Positions 45,983 through 56,819 of a DNA stretch of 64,000 bases are shown in pieces. The notes under the pieces were generated by a model that was given only the letters and a program-made list of their open reading frames with translations, was not told the DNA's origin and did no database searches. Positions within the stretch are counted from its first letter, which is position 1. Every line of letters starts with the position of its first letter. The stretch lies in NCBI GenBank assembly GCA_028015205.1, contig CM051508.1:10000001-10064000 (forward strand), in the 5' to 3' direction. The stretch is from Mytilisepta virgata. Taxonomy: Eukaryota; Mollusca; Bivalvia; Mytilida; Mytilidae. Position numbers and translations under genes: made by a program.

Positions 45983-47590
45983 TTATTCTACTTCTCCTTT
46001 CTTTTTTCTTTTCTTTTTTTTTAATTTTTTAAACTCTTTGGGAGTTATAGTTCTTTCCCCCTCATTATCATTAACTTTACAATCTGTATTAATCTCTACA
46101 CCAGAACAGACAAATGATTCCTTATTACTATTTGCACCTTCAACATTGACTTCTTCGCCATCATCAAAGGTGCTATATTCAACATCTATTTCTGGCGAGT
46201 GCTCCTCTATTGCCATCTCCACATTGCACTCATCTGTAGCAACAATGTCAACAGAAGAGCACTCTTTATTTTTTTTCTTTTTTACACCATCAACAGAATC
46301 ACTGTCTGATTGTTTGCTCCTATCTTGAGCCTGTTCAATTTCATTATTATTATCATCATCATCAAAACTATGTTCATCCCTGTCCAATTTCCTTTTCCTG
46401 CTGTCCTCTTGTATGCCGCTAGTATTGACATGGACCTCTGCAACAGCAATTTTAACATTCGTATCAGTATCATCTGCTTTTTTCGCCTCTGTTTGTTCGT
46501 CGTCTATGACAGTTTTATTACTTTCTACATTGCCTCCCTTATATTGTATTACTACCTCGCTGTCATCATCATCATCATCTTCATCTTCATCAACATTCTG
46601 ATCCATACAAGTACAGTCTTTCAATAACTCCAAACAATTAGTGCATTTACATTCACAGGGATGCCTATCACAGTCTTGACACGGACACACACATGACTCC
46701 TCATGACAGTACCTGCAACTGCATACACACGGATATTGTTCACACTTTAAACAACTACAGGTGCAAACTTTATTGCCGCAAATGTTACATTTGCACATAC
46801 AAAAAAAACGACCACATTCTTTACAATTTTTTGATGCATCAGGTGTCCGGTTGTTCCTCCCAAATGTACCACGAGCACAAACACACTTTAACGGGAGATT
46901 ACTACACGATTTGCATTTATCTGCCTTACAATACCTCATCGGATGCCCTACTTCACCACAGCCGTGACATTCAAAATAAGGACAATCATTCTTCATATGA
47001 TCTGGTGACAGACATTCAGAGCATACTTTTGTTTGGTTATTATGTACAAGTCTGAAATATCTCGTTTCATTTCCTATTTTAAACGGTATTGTCCAAGGAA
47101 GAGCTACTACACCCGGAGGAAATTTGCAACGCATAAACCTAGTACCGTCCGCAACTTGCGTGCCTGGAACCGTTCTTCTATATATAGGAGACACGACATT
47201 AACTCCTTTAACAGCTAGTTTAATTCTAATATCCTCATCAGGAACATATGACGGCAGTTTCATTACAGATACAACAGTAATATCAGAATGCATCAAGCTT
47301 ACTGAATAATCCCGGTTTCCAATAGAAATACCACCCAGCAATTTTATAGCATTCTCTTTACAATCCATAGTTACATCGTACGAAGATGCATCATGCTGAA
47401 CCACAGCTAAAACAGTATTTAGTCCTGTGACAATCTCAACCTCTTCAATGATAATTCTTTCTTTAATAGCATTTGTATTTAATCGTTCAATTCTAATTGT
47501 ACAATCCCTTGAGTAGGTTTTATCACCAACAACATAATTTTGTTTCTGTCGATTCGAAGATCGAAAATATTGATTGCCTACTTTATCCAT
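45983..47590 (-). CDS. LINE copy A ORF1: RNA-binding, Cys-rich protein, 535 aa (C terminus frameshifted)
   Basis: Residues about 28-185 are a probable RRM-like region (TIRIERL ... VVSVMKLPSYVPDEDI). Two gag-type zinc knuckles follow, C190-x2-C-x4-H-x4-C203 and C208-x2-C-x4-H-x4-C221. Then residues 256-328 form six tandem units CxxCxxxxCxCx, a run of acidic residues (DEDEDDDDDD, about 335-343) and a long Ser/Asp/Glu/Lys tail. Compared with copies B and C, a one-base difference in the T-rich stretch encoding the Lys tail (about 46015-46032) shifts the frame, so this copy ends GEVE and loses the coupled stop next to ORF2. ORF1 proteins of this class coat the element RNA. Confidence 0.9.
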   Translation of the reverse strand: MDKVGNQYFRSSNRQKQNYVVGDKTYSRDCTIRIERLNTNAIKERIIIEEVEIVTGLNTVLAVVQHDASSYDVTMDCKENAIKLLGGISIGNRDYSVSLMHSDITVVSVMKLPSYVPDEDIRIKLAVKGVNVVSPIYRRTVPGTQVADGTRFMRCKFPPGVVALPWTIPFKIGNETRYFRLVHNNQTKVCSECLSPDHMKNDCPYFECHGCGEVGHPMRYCKADKCKSCSNLPLKCVCARGTFGRNNRTPDASKNCKECGRFFCMCKCNICGNKVCTCSCLKCEQYPCVCSCRYCHEESCVCPCQDCDRHPCECKCTNCLELLKDCTCMDQNVDEDEDDDDDDSEVVIQYKGGNVESNKTVIDDEQTEAKKADDTDTNVKIAVAEVHVNTSGIQEDSRKRKLDRDEHSFDDDDNNNEIEQAQDRSKQSDSDSVDGVKKKKNKECSSVDIVATDECNVEMAIEEHSPEIDVEYSTFDDGEEVNVEGANSNKESFVCSGVEINTDCKVNDNEGERTITPKEFKKLKKKKRKKKGEVE

Positions 47591-47869
47591 TTTTCCGAAC
47601 GCTGAAAAAAATTAGTAAACACAACCAAGTCCGATTCAGTACTATCCCCTTCACCAAGGCTCCCCTCCCCCTTATCCTGTTAACGTGAAACAGGAATAAG
47701 GGTACACGAAATAAGTCAAAATCAATTCAAATTTCAACTTTAAACATCAAAGAATATAATGTACAACAATTCGATTGGAATATATTCATCCAAACTCACC
47801 AATTTTGGAAAATTTACAGAGTCCTATAAACACTACATGTTTTCCTTCCGGTGCGTTCGAACCTTTTTC

Positions 47870-47903
47870 GAGACTGACGCGCTACCTACTGCGCTACCGA
47901 GGC
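47870..47903 (-). pseudogene. tRNA-Met, 5' part of the copy split by LINE copy A
   Basis: It includes the right copy of the 13-bp duplication (47870-47882) and the 5' D-arm/acceptor half with the A box. The B box now lies 6 kb away. Confidence 0.92.
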
Positions 47904-48372
47904 CACACAACTTTGAGTGCTAAATTAGATATTTAAATTTCAGGTTTGGGTTTTACACTTGTAATTACATGTCAAGGTGATACTATAGGGCATTAAAAAC
48001 ATTGTTCATCAAAGGAAACAACACTGCTAACAAGAAAGACATAATACATTGTATGTAACTTTCAAATCGGTTGTATTCTTTTTATATAGCTATTCTGTTT
48101 TTGATAATTTCCTTTGCAGAAATTGCATGCAGAAAAAAGTGTGGAAAAAAAGTTTCCCATGTATATAGAAAAATGTTTTAAAATAAAAAAAATGTTTTCA
48201 ATTCTAAAAGCGGCTGCTCTGCGTGAACGTAGCATAGCAGTGTTGTAGTTTCCGAAATTAGTAGCTACTATTTTCCGGGATTAAATTCAAAATTGAGGGT
48301 TAAAAAAGAGCTATCCAAGAGCTGAATAACATCTCTGAACAATTCTTAAAGTAAAAATGAAGAAAAAATTCG

Positions 48373-48464
48373 TGCCCCGGGTGAGGATCGAACTCACGAC
48401 CTTCAGATCGCTCTTTGTGATAGTGATTATGAGACTGACGCGCTACCTACTGCGCTACCGAGGC
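48373..48464 (-). tRNA. tRNA-Met (CAT) with intron; array copy
   Basis: Full-length; all stems and the intron as in 40653-40744. First unit downstream of LINE copy A on +. Confidence 0.95.
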
Positions 48465-48933
48465 CACACAACTTTGAGTGCTAAATTAGATATTTAAATT
48501 TCAGGTTTGGGTTTTACACTTGTAATTACATGTCAAGGTGATACTATAGGGCATTAAAAACATTGTTCATCAAAGGAAACAACACTGCTAACAAGAAAGA
48601 CATAATACATTGTATGTAACTTTCAAATCGGTTGTATTCTTTTTATATAGCTATTCTGTTTTTGATAATTTCCTTTGCAGAAATTGCATGCAGAAAAAAG
48701 TGTGGAAAAAAAGTTTCCCATGTATATAGAAAAATGTTTTAAAATAAAAAAAATGTTTTCAATTCTAAAAGCGGCTGCTCTGCGTGAACGTAGCATAGCA
48801 GTGTTGTAGTTTCCGAAATTAGTAGCTACTATTTTCCGGGATTAAATTCAAAATTGAGGGTTAAAAAAGAGCTATCCAAGAGCTGAATAACATCTCTGAA
48901 CAATTCTTAAAGTAAAAATGAAGAAAAAATTCG

Positions 48934-49025
48934 TGCCCCGGGTGAGGATCGAACTCACGACCTTCAGATCGCTCTTTGTGATAGTGATTATGAGACTGAC
49001 GCGCTACCTACTGCGCTACCGAGGC
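48934..49025 (-). tRNA. tRNA-Met (CAT) with intron; array copy
   Basis: Full-length and identical by eye to its neighbours; spacing 561 bp. Confidence 0.95.
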
Positions 49026-49494
49026 CACACAACTTTGAGTGCTAAATTAGATATTTAAATTTCAGGTTTGGGTTTTACACTTGTAATTACATGTCAAGGT
49101 GATACTATAGGGCATTAAAAACATTGTTCATCAAAGGAAACAACACTGCTAACAAGAAAGACATAATACATTGTATGTAACTTTCAAATCGGTTGTATTC
49201 TTTTTATATAGCTATTCTGTTTTTGATAATTTCCTTTGCAGAAATTGCATGCAGAAAAAAGTGTGGAAAAAAAGTTTCCCATGTATATAGAAAAATGTTT
49301 TAAAATAAAAAAAATGTTTTCAATTCTAAAAGCGGCTGCTCTGCGTGAACGTAGCATAGCAGTGTTGTAGTTTCCGAAATTAGTAGCTACTATTTTCCGG
49401 GATTAAATTCAAAATTGAGGGTTAAAAAAGAGCTATCCAAGAGCTGAATAACATCTCTGAACAATTCTTAAAGTAAAAATGAAGAAAAAATTCG

Positions 49495-49565
49495 TGCCCC
49501 GGGTGAGGATCGAACTCACGACCTTCAGATCGCTCTTTGTGATAGTGATTATGAGACTGACGCGC
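49495..49565 (-). pseudogene. tRNA-Met, 3' part of the copy split by LINE copy B
   Basis: It ends at the common insertion point with T18 following. No matching 5' half exists at the other end of copy B. Confidence 0.93.
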
Positions 49566-49744
49566 TTTTTTTTTTTTTTTTTTATCTTTATTAAAATCAA
49601 ACATCATATGATACAAATAAAACAATATATAATTATAAAATCAATTGTCCATGATTGTTACCATTATATACTATACTTTGCTATACACACTACATCTGCT
49701 ACAATTAATTTATATTTTAACTACATAATATTAAGTATAGGTAA

Positions 49745-52700
49745 TTATAATTTAAAGACTAGAATATTTTCTGTTTCTTCTAACAATGGATTATCTAACA
49801 AAAACTTTTTTTGAAATATATGACTCATATTATTATGTTGACAAAGATAAACATACATATATGTTACATAATGTTTTAATGTATATTGAAATAACTTTAT
49901 CAAATTCACATTAGAATAACCATTATTCAACAAGTTTCTTCTTCTGAAGATACAGTATCTGGCAACGGACATGACAAAATTAAGAAATGTCTCATTTACA
50001 CCTTTCATATGCCATCTCAAACCTAAAATCAACAATTCTTCACTTCTCACTAAACTAATCTTATCAGAATCACAGTTTTCAAATATTCTCACTAGCAAAG
50101 ATGATAAGTAATTATGAAAATCTTGAAGCTTATCACAGTTTATAAATATATGCAAAATGTCTTCCTTTTCATTACAACATACTTTACAAACATTATCATC
50201 ACATAAACCTATCTTTTGAAGTTTAACATTAGTGAAAATACAATTATGTAATATCTTAAAGTCTAACTCTACTAAATTTGACGGTTTCCAATACATATTA
50301 ACATGTGTCCATATTTTACTAAATACTTCAGAACTTATATCAAATACTAATTTCCATAATTCAATACCAACAGGTTCTTCAACAATATTTTCTAACATAA
50401 TATTATATAGTTTCTTTGTACTACATAATTTCAAATCATAATGCACATTTTTACAAATAACTGAAATGTCTATTGTTCTTGGTATAGATATTCTGTGAAC
50501 ATCAGTGTTGACTATATGTTTCCATTCTACAGGTATAACATTCAACAAAGTTCTATATCTATCAATTACATACTGAACATTAACATCTTCATTTACAGCT
50601 CGAATCATTTCAACTATAGCATGATCAGGCAAAAAACCAGTTTTTACTTCATAGCAAATATCTTTGAGACAGACAATACCAGCAAATATAAAATCGTGCC
50701 ATGCAATTGTTCTGCTATTTACTACAATATTTGGATTCAGAAATAAAGGCTGATCATATGTATTTTCTACAGACAGTGGGAACTCTAATTTATTTCTGAT
50801 ACAATTCAGTGCATGGAAAAATTCTTGATAAATAACAGGAATTTTCCTCAATTCACAATTAGGTATCACTGAATAAAAAACATTAAGACACAGTTTCATA
50901 TTATAAATTGAAGATACAAAATACTTAAATGTGTATTTCCACAACACTTCATATTCATCATCTAACAATCTGGCCAAAAATTTTAGCCTAAAAGCATATA
51001 TTTTACATTTGATATCAACAACATTTAAACCACCTCTACTTTTGTCATCTACTATACAGTTATATTTTACTAAATGACATTTATTTTCCCATATAAAATT
51101 AAGACATACTCTCTTTATCTCTGTATGAGCCCATTCCGGTAATGCAGTAACAAACAATGCATACCAAAATCTAGATAACATCAGTGAATTGACAACACTA
51201 ACCCTGCCATGTATAGTAAGTCTTCTCATTAACCATATATTGAGAAGGGGTTTTATTTTAGCTATTTTATTTTTCCAATTCATTTCATCACACATTTTTC
51301 TATTTCTTCCAATAAAAACTCCTAACAGTTGAAAATAATCTTCACAAACTTTAAGACCAATTTGTTCTTTTTCTAATACAGATAATGTACCAGAACCTAA
51401 ACATAATATCTCTGACTTTTGTCTGTTTATTCTGGCACCTGTTGCTTTGCTATACAAATCAAATTCATTAAAAACTTCAGGTATTGATTCCTTATTACAT
51501 AAAGACAAAGTTGTATCATCAGCATGTTGATAAATCAAACCAATCTTATTACTATTTGGAATATTAATTCCCTTTATATTAACATTATGTACAATTTTAC
51601 AATGTAGTGGTTCAGCGGCAAGTACATATAGTAAGGCACTTATTGGACAACCTTGCCTAATTCCATTCTTTATAACAAAATACTTAGTTAAAAAACCATT
51701 ACATTTGACAGCACTATTTATACCATTATAAAATATACTAATCCATTTCACAAATCTTTCACCAAAACCAAATTTCTTCAAAACTTCTAACAAATAAGTA
51801 TGACTCACTCTATCAAAAGCATTTGCTTGATCTAATTTTAAAAAATATCCCTCAAGATTGTCTCTTTCAACAAGTTCCATAATATCTCTAACATTTGAAA
51901 TATTATTTGAAATATCTCTACCAATTACACAACAAGTTTGATCTTCCGAAATTATCTTTGGTAATACAGATTTTAATCTATTTGACATTACTCTTGCTAT
52001 AATTTTATAGTCTACTTGCAATAAAGATATTGGCCTATAATTTTTCAAAAAATTCCTTTCACCTTTTTTCTTATAAACCAAGCTTATAATTCCACACTTC
52101 ATCGATCTACTTAAAATACCTTCATTTTCAATAACATCAAACAATTTCAATAACACATCTTTTAATTCAGAATAAAATTTACAATAAAACTCTACAGTAA
52201 GTCCATCTGAACCTGGACTTTTATTTTTAGACAATTGATTAATAGCTTTACATAATTCTTCTTCAGTAATATCATTATCACACATATGGTTATCATCAAC
52301 ATTTATTGTTTTTGTAACATAATTTAATAATTCTGACATCTTATTTTCATCAGTTACTACACAAGAATATAAATCTCTAAAAAATCTATGTTGCAATTCC
52401 AAAATACCATTAGTATCTGTCACAGTATCACCATTATCATTCAACAATTCTTTTATAGCATTACTCTCTTGTTTGTACTTTTCTAAATTAAGAAAGTATT
52501 TTGTATTTTTATCAGACTCCACAGCCCATATAGCTTTAGCTCTCAATATTGCTCCTTTACACTTTTCAATTTCAAAATTTGACAGTTCTAATTTCAAACT
52601 TTCTAATTTTGCAATATCAATTGCAACACCACTAGCTGCCTTTTCACAAAAGTTATCAATTTGCCTTTCTAATTTAAAATATTCTTTCTTGTTCTTTTTG

Positions 52701-53647
52701 GCTAAATCAGATGAAAATATCTGAGAATATCTTTTAATTTTATACTTGAGATTATCCCACCAAACCAAAACATCTCTAAAGAACAATTCATTTTCTTTTT
52801 CTTGTAATATAATATCTTTTACTCTTTGCACATATTCTTCATTAAACAACAATGTATTGTTCAAAATCCAAAGTCCAGGACCTTTTTCAATACATGTACA
52901 ATTTAAATTCATGATAACAAAAGAATGATCACTCAAACTAGTAACATTATAATACAAACTTTGTACAAAAGATGACATATTCCTACTAAGAAGGAAGTAA
53001 TCTATTCTACTTTGTTGTAGTTTACCATTGGAAATTCTTTTCCAGGAAAAAATTCTACAATCTGGGTTTCTAGCCCTCCATATGTCATATACATTATTAT
53101 CTTCCATAAATTTAATCAACTTTCTATAAGGTTCATCATTTATATGACAAGTTTTACTTCCTCTGTCCAAAACAGACAAAGAGGTATTAAAATCACCTCC
53201 AATAATCAAATTATCTAAATCTTTAGTATACTCTATAATAAAATCATAGAAATTACATCTATCAGAAATTACATTAGGTGCATACAATGAAATAAAGTTT
53301 ACCAATGTATCATTCTCATAATAAGTCACATGAATAAATCTACCTTGATCATCTTTATAAATACATTTTATTTTATCTTTATAATAATTGTTAGCTAGAA
53401 CAGCCACCCCCTGTCTGCCATCTATACCATTACTATAATGAATATCTCCTTCATACAAATGCTTTACACTTTTAATAAAATCATCATCCCAAAATGTTTC
53501 TTGCAGTAATACAATACCAAATTTTCTTTCTTGTACAATACTTAGAAATCTTTGTAAATTTACAATATTTCTCATACCATTACAATTAAAACTACATATA
53601 ACAACCATTACAAAAAGAAGTAAAAAAGTACATATATATCTATCCAT
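49745..53647 (-). CDS. LINE copy B ORF2: endonuclease/reverse transcriptase, 1300 aa
   Basis: Intact, with all endonuclease, RT and knuckle residues present as in copy A. Residue differences from copy A are scattered and conservative, for example DYFQ for DFFQ and NETF for NDTF. ORF2 starts two bases after the ORF1 stop (taa-aa-atg), which suggests translation by termination and re-initiation. Confidence 0.95.
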   Translation of the reverse strand: MDRYICTFLLLFVMVVICSFNCNGMRNIVNLQRFLSIVQERKFGIVLLQETFWDDDFIKSVKHLYEGDIHYSNGIDGRQGVAVLANNYYKDKIKCIYKDDQGRFIHVTYYENDTLVNFISLYAPNVISDRCNFYDFIIEYTKDLDNLIIGGDFNTSLSVLDRGSKTCHINDEPYRKLIKFMEDNNVYDIWRARNPDCRIFSWKRISNGKLQQSRIDYFLLSRNMSSFVQSLYYNVTSLSDHSFVIMNLNCTCIEKGPGLWILNNTLLFNEEYVQRVKDIILQEKENELFFRDVLVWWDNLKYKIKRYSQIFSSDLAKKNKKEYFKLERQIDNFCEKAASGVAIDIAKLESLKLELSNFEIEKCKGAILRAKAIWAVESDKNTKYFLNLEKYKQESNAIKELLNDNGDTVTDTNGILELQHRFFRDLYSCVVTDENKMSELLNYVTKTINVDDNHMCDNDITEEELCKAINQLSKNKSPGSDGLTVEFYCKFYSELKDVLLKLFDVIENEGILSRSMKCGIISLVYKKKGERNFLKNYRPISLLQVDYKIIARVMSNRLKSVLPKIISEDQTCCVIGRDISNNISNVRDIMELVERDNLEGYFLKLDQANAFDRVSHTYLLEVLKKFGFGERFVKWISIFYNGINSAVKCNGFLTKYFVIKNGIRQGCPISALLYVLAAEPLHCKIVHNVNIKGINIPNSNKIGLIYQHADDTTLSLCNKESIPEVFNEFDLYSKATGARINRQKSEILCLGSGTLSVLEKEQIGLKVCEDYFQLLGVFIGRNRKMCDEMNWKNKIAKIKPLLNIWLMRRLTIHGRVSVVNSLMLSRFWYALFVTALPEWAHTEIKRVCLNFIWENKCHLVKYNCIVDDKSRGGLNVVDIKCKIYAFRLKFLARLLDDEYEVLWKYTFKYFVSSIYNMKLCLNVFYSVIPNCELRKIPVIYQEFFHALNCIRNKLEFPLSVENTYDQPLFLNPNIVVNSRTIAWHDFIFAGIVCLKDICYEVKTGFLPDHAIVEMIRAVNEDVNVQYVIDRYRTLLNVIPVEWKHIVNTDVHRISIPRTIDISVICKNVHYDLKLCSTKKLYNIMLENIVEEPVGIELWKLVFDISSEVFSKIWTHVNMYWKPSNLVELDFKILHNCIFTNVKLQKIGLCDDNVCKVCCNEKEDILHIFINCDKLQDFHNYLSSLLVRIFENCDSDKISLVRSEELLILGLRWHMKGVNETFLNFVMSVARYCIFRRRNLLNNGYSNVNLIKLFQYTLKHYVTYMYVYLCQHNNMSHIFQKKFLLDNPLLEETENILVFKL

Positions 53648-53649
53648 TT

Positions 53650-55323
53650 TTACATTTTTGTACTTTCTGACATATTTCTAACTGTTTTACTATTCAGATT
53701 TGGTTCAATCTTTATTCTACTTCTCCTTTCTTTTTTCTTTTCTTTTTTTTTAATTTTTTTAAACTCTTTGGGAGTTATAGTTCTTTCCCCCTCATTATCA
53801 TTAACTTTACAATCTGTATTAATCTCTACACCAGAACAGACAAATGATTCCTTATTACTATTTGCACCTTCAACATTGACTTCTTCGTCATCATCAAAGG
53901 TGCTATATTCAACATCTATTTCTGGCGAGTGCTCCTCTATTGCCATCTCCACATTGCACTCATCTGTAGCAACAATGTCAACAGAAGAGCACTCTTTATT
54001 TTTTTTCTTTTTTACACCATCAACAGAATCACTGTCTGATTGTTTGCTCCTATCTTGAGCCTGTTCAATTTCATTATTATTATCATCATCATCAAAACTA
54101 TGTTCATCCCTGTTCAATTTCCTTTTCCTGCTGTCCTCTTGTATGCCGCTACTATTGACATGGACCTCTGCAACAGCAATTTTAACATTCGTATCAGTAT
54201 CATCTGCTTTTTTCGCCTCTGTTTGTTCGTCGTCTATGACAGTTTTATTACTTTCTACATTGTCTCCCTTATATTGTATTACTACCTCGCTGTCATCATC
54301 ATCATCATCATCTTCATCAACATCAACATTCTGATCCATACAAGTACAGTCTTTCAATAATTCCAAACAATTAGTGCATTTACATTCACAGGGATGCCTA
54401 TCACAGTCTTGACACGGACACACACATGACTCCTCATGACAATACCTGCAACTGCATACACACGGATATTGTTCACACTTTAAACAACCACAGGTGCAAA
54501 CCTTATTGCCGCAAATGTTACATTTGCACATACAAAAAAACCGACCACATTCTTTACAATTTTTTGATGCATCAGGTGTCCGGTTGTTCCTCCCAAATGT
54601 ACCACGAGCACAAACACACTTTAACGGGAGATTACTACACGATTTGCATTTATCTGCCTTACAATACCTCATTGGATGGCCTACCTCACCACAGCCGTGA
54701 CATTCAAAATAAGGACAATCAGTCTTCATATGATCTGGTGACAAACATTCAGAGCATACTTTTGTTTGGTTATTATGTACAAGTCTGAAATATCTCGTTT
54801 CATTTCCTATTTTAAACGGTATTGTCCAAGGAAGAGCTACTACACCCGGAGGAAATTTGCAACGCATAAACCTAGTACCGTCCGCAACTTGCGTGCCTGG
54901 AACCGTTCTTCTATATATAGGAGACACGACATTAACTCCTTTAACGGCTAGTTTAATTCTAATATCCTCATCAGGAACATATGACGGCAGTTTCATTACA
55001 GATACAACCGTAATATCAGAATGCATCAAGCTTACTGAATAATCCCGGCTTCCAATAGAAATACCACCCAGCAATTTTATAGCATTCTCTTTACAATCCA
55101 TAGTTACATCGTACGAAGATGCATCATGCTGAACCACAGCTAAAACAGTATTTAGTCCTGTGACAATCTCAACCTCTTCAATAATAATTCTTTCTTTAAT
55201 AGCATTTGTATTTAATCGTTCAATCCTAATTGTACAATCCCTTGAGTAGGTTTTATCACCAACAACATAATTTTGTTTCTTTCGATTCGAAGATCGAAAA
55301 TATTGATTGCCTACTTTATCCAT
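53650..55323 (-). CDS. LINE copy B ORF1, 557 aa
   Basis: Full-length version with the Lys-rich segment (KIKKKEKKKERRSR) and C terminus NMSESTKM that copy A lacks. Both zinc knuckles and all six CxxCxxxxCxCx units are present, with CTCG for CTCS in the second unit. The acidic run is one residue longer than in copy A. The stop TAA lies two bases before the ORF2 ATG. Confidence 0.93.
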   Translation of the reverse strand: MDKVGNQYFRSSNRKKQNYVVGDKTYSRDCTIRIERLNTNAIKERIIIEEVEIVTGLNTVLAVVQHDASSYDVTMDCKENAIKLLGGISIGSRDYSVSLMHSDITVVSVMKLPSYVPDEDIRIKLAVKGVNVVSPIYRRTVPGTQVADGTRFMRCKFPPGVVALPWTIPFKIGNETRYFRLVHNNQTKVCSECLSPDHMKTDCPYFECHGCGEVGHPMRYCKADKCKSCSNLPLKCVCARGTFGRNNRTPDASKNCKECGRFFCMCKCNICGNKVCTCGCLKCEQYPCVCSCRYCHEESCVCPCQDCDRHPCECKCTNCLELLKDCTCMDQNVDVDEDDDDDDDSEVVIQYKGDNVESNKTVIDDEQTEAKKADDTDTNVKIAVAEVHVNSSGIQEDSRKRKLNRDEHSFDDDDNNNEIEQAQDRSKQSDSDSVDGVKKKKNKECSSVDIVATDECNVEMAIEEHSPEIDVEYSTFDDDEEVNVEGANSNKESFVCSGVEINTDCKVNDNEGERTITPKEFKKIKKKEKKKERRSRIKIEPNLNSKTVRNMSESTKM

Positions 55324-55697
55324 TTTTCCGAACGCAGAAAAAAATAAATAAACACAACGAAGTCCGATTCAGTACTATCCCCTTCACCAAGGCTCCCCTC
55401 CCCCTTATCCTGTTAACGTGAAACAGGAATAAAAGTACACGAAATTAGTCAAAATTGATTCAAATTTCAACTTTAAACATCAAAGAATATAATGTACAAC
55501 AATTCGATTGGAATATATTCATCCAAACTCACCAATTTTGGAAAATTTACAGAGTCCTATAAACACTACATGTTTTCCTTCCGGTGCGTTCGAACCCCCA
55601 GTCCATTAAATTCAAAATTGAGGGTTAAAAAAGAGCTATCCAAGAGCTGAATAACATCTCTGAACAATTCTTAAAGTAAAAATGAAGAAAAAATTCG

Positions 55698-55789
55698 TGC
55701 CCCGGGTGAGGATCGAACTCACGACCTTCAGATCGCTCTTTGTGATAGTGATTATGAGACTGACGCGCTACCTACTGCGCTACCGAGGC
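55698..55789 (-). tRNA. tRNA-Met (CAT) with intron; array copy
   Basis: Full-length, first complete unit after LINE copy B on +; standard sequence. Confidence 0.95.
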
Positions 55790-56258
55790 CACACAACTTT
55801 GAGTGCTAAATTAGATATTTAAATTTCAGGTTTGGGTTTTACACTTGTAATTACATGTCAAGGTGATACTATAGGGCATTAAAAACATTGTTCATCAAAG
55901 GAAACAACACTGCTAACAAGAAAGACATAATACATTGTATGTAACTTTCAAATCGGTTGTATTCTTTTTATATAGCTATTCTGTTTTTGATAATTTCCTT
56001 TGCAGAAATTGCATGCAGAAAAAAGTGTGGAAAAAAAGTTTCCCATGTATATAGAAAAATGTTTTAAAATAAAAAAAATGTTTTCAATTCTAAAAGCGGC
56101 TGCTCTGCGTGAACGTAGCATAGCAGTGTTGTAGTTTCCGAAATTAGTAGCTACTATTTTCCGGGATTAAATTCAAAATTGAGGGTTAAAAAAGAGCTAT
56201 CCAAGAGCTGAATAACATCTCTGAACAATTCTTAAAGTAAAAATGAAGAAAAAATTCG

Positions 56259-56350
56259 TGCCCCGGGTGAGGATCGAACTCACGACCTTCAGATCGCTCT
56301 TTGTGATAGTGATTATGAGACTGACGCGCTACCTACTGCGCTACCGAGGC
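56259..56350 (-). tRNA. tRNA-Met (CAT) with intron; array copy
   Basis: Full-length, standard sequence; its T6 terminator is the A6 at 56249-56254. Confidence 0.95.
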
Positions 56351-56819
56351 CACACAACTTTGAGTGCTAAATTAGATATTTAAATTTCAGGTTTGGGTTT
56401 TACACTTGTAATTACATGTCAAGGTGATACTATAGGGCATTAAAAACATTGTTCATCAAAGGAAACAACACTGCTAACAAGAAAGACATAATACATTGTA
56501 TGTAACTTTCAAATCGGTTGTATTCTTTTTATATAGCTATTCTGTTTTTGATAATTTCCTTTGCAGAAATTGCATGCAGAAAAAAGTGTGGAAAAAAAGT
56601 TTCCCATGTATATAGAAAAATGTTTTAAAATAAAAAAAATGTTTTCAATTCTAAAAGCGGCTGCTCTGCGTGAACGTAGCATAGCAGTGTTGTAGTTTCC
56701 GAAATTAGTAGCTACTATTTTCCGGGATTAAATTCAAAATTGAGGGTTAAAAAAGAGCTATCCAAGAGCTGAATAACATCTCTGAACAATTCTTAAAGTA
56801 AAAATGAAGAAAAAATTCG

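Larger units (their letters stand above)
41844..47869 (-). mobile_element. tRNA-Met-targeting APE-type LINE, copy A (full length)
   Basis: A 6.03-kb element in the same orientation as the tRNA. Sense order: 5' UTR of about 280 bp (47869-47591), ORF1 (47590-45983), ORF2 (45918-42016), 3' UTR of about 170 bp with AATAAA, poly(A) of 11. It is flanked by a perfect 13-bp duplication of tRNA sequence (14 bp if the ambiguous T is counted). The 5' end is ttccggtgcgttcgaacc plus six extra bases, as often seen at target-primed junctions. The APE plus RT plus CCHC layout and CCHC ORF1 place it with L1-superfamily elements, most like the Tx1 clade, which includes other RNA-gene-targeting families. Clade assignment is by motif, not by tree. 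Confidence 0.92.
49566..55602 (-). mobile_element. tRNA-Met-targeting LINE, copy B
   Basis: Same organisation as copy A, poly(A) of 18. The 5' end shares ttccggtgcgttcgaacc with copy A, then six extra bases, and joins the array spacer (attaaattcaaaattg) instead of the tRNA 5' half. So the 5' flank was deleted or recombined. All coding parts are intact. Confidence 0.92.

Noticed and set aside
46038..46328. Plus-strand ORFs opposite LINE ORF1 and ORF2
   Set aside because: They are mirror frames of the Asp/Ser-rich and other coding sequence, recurring only because the LINE is repeated.
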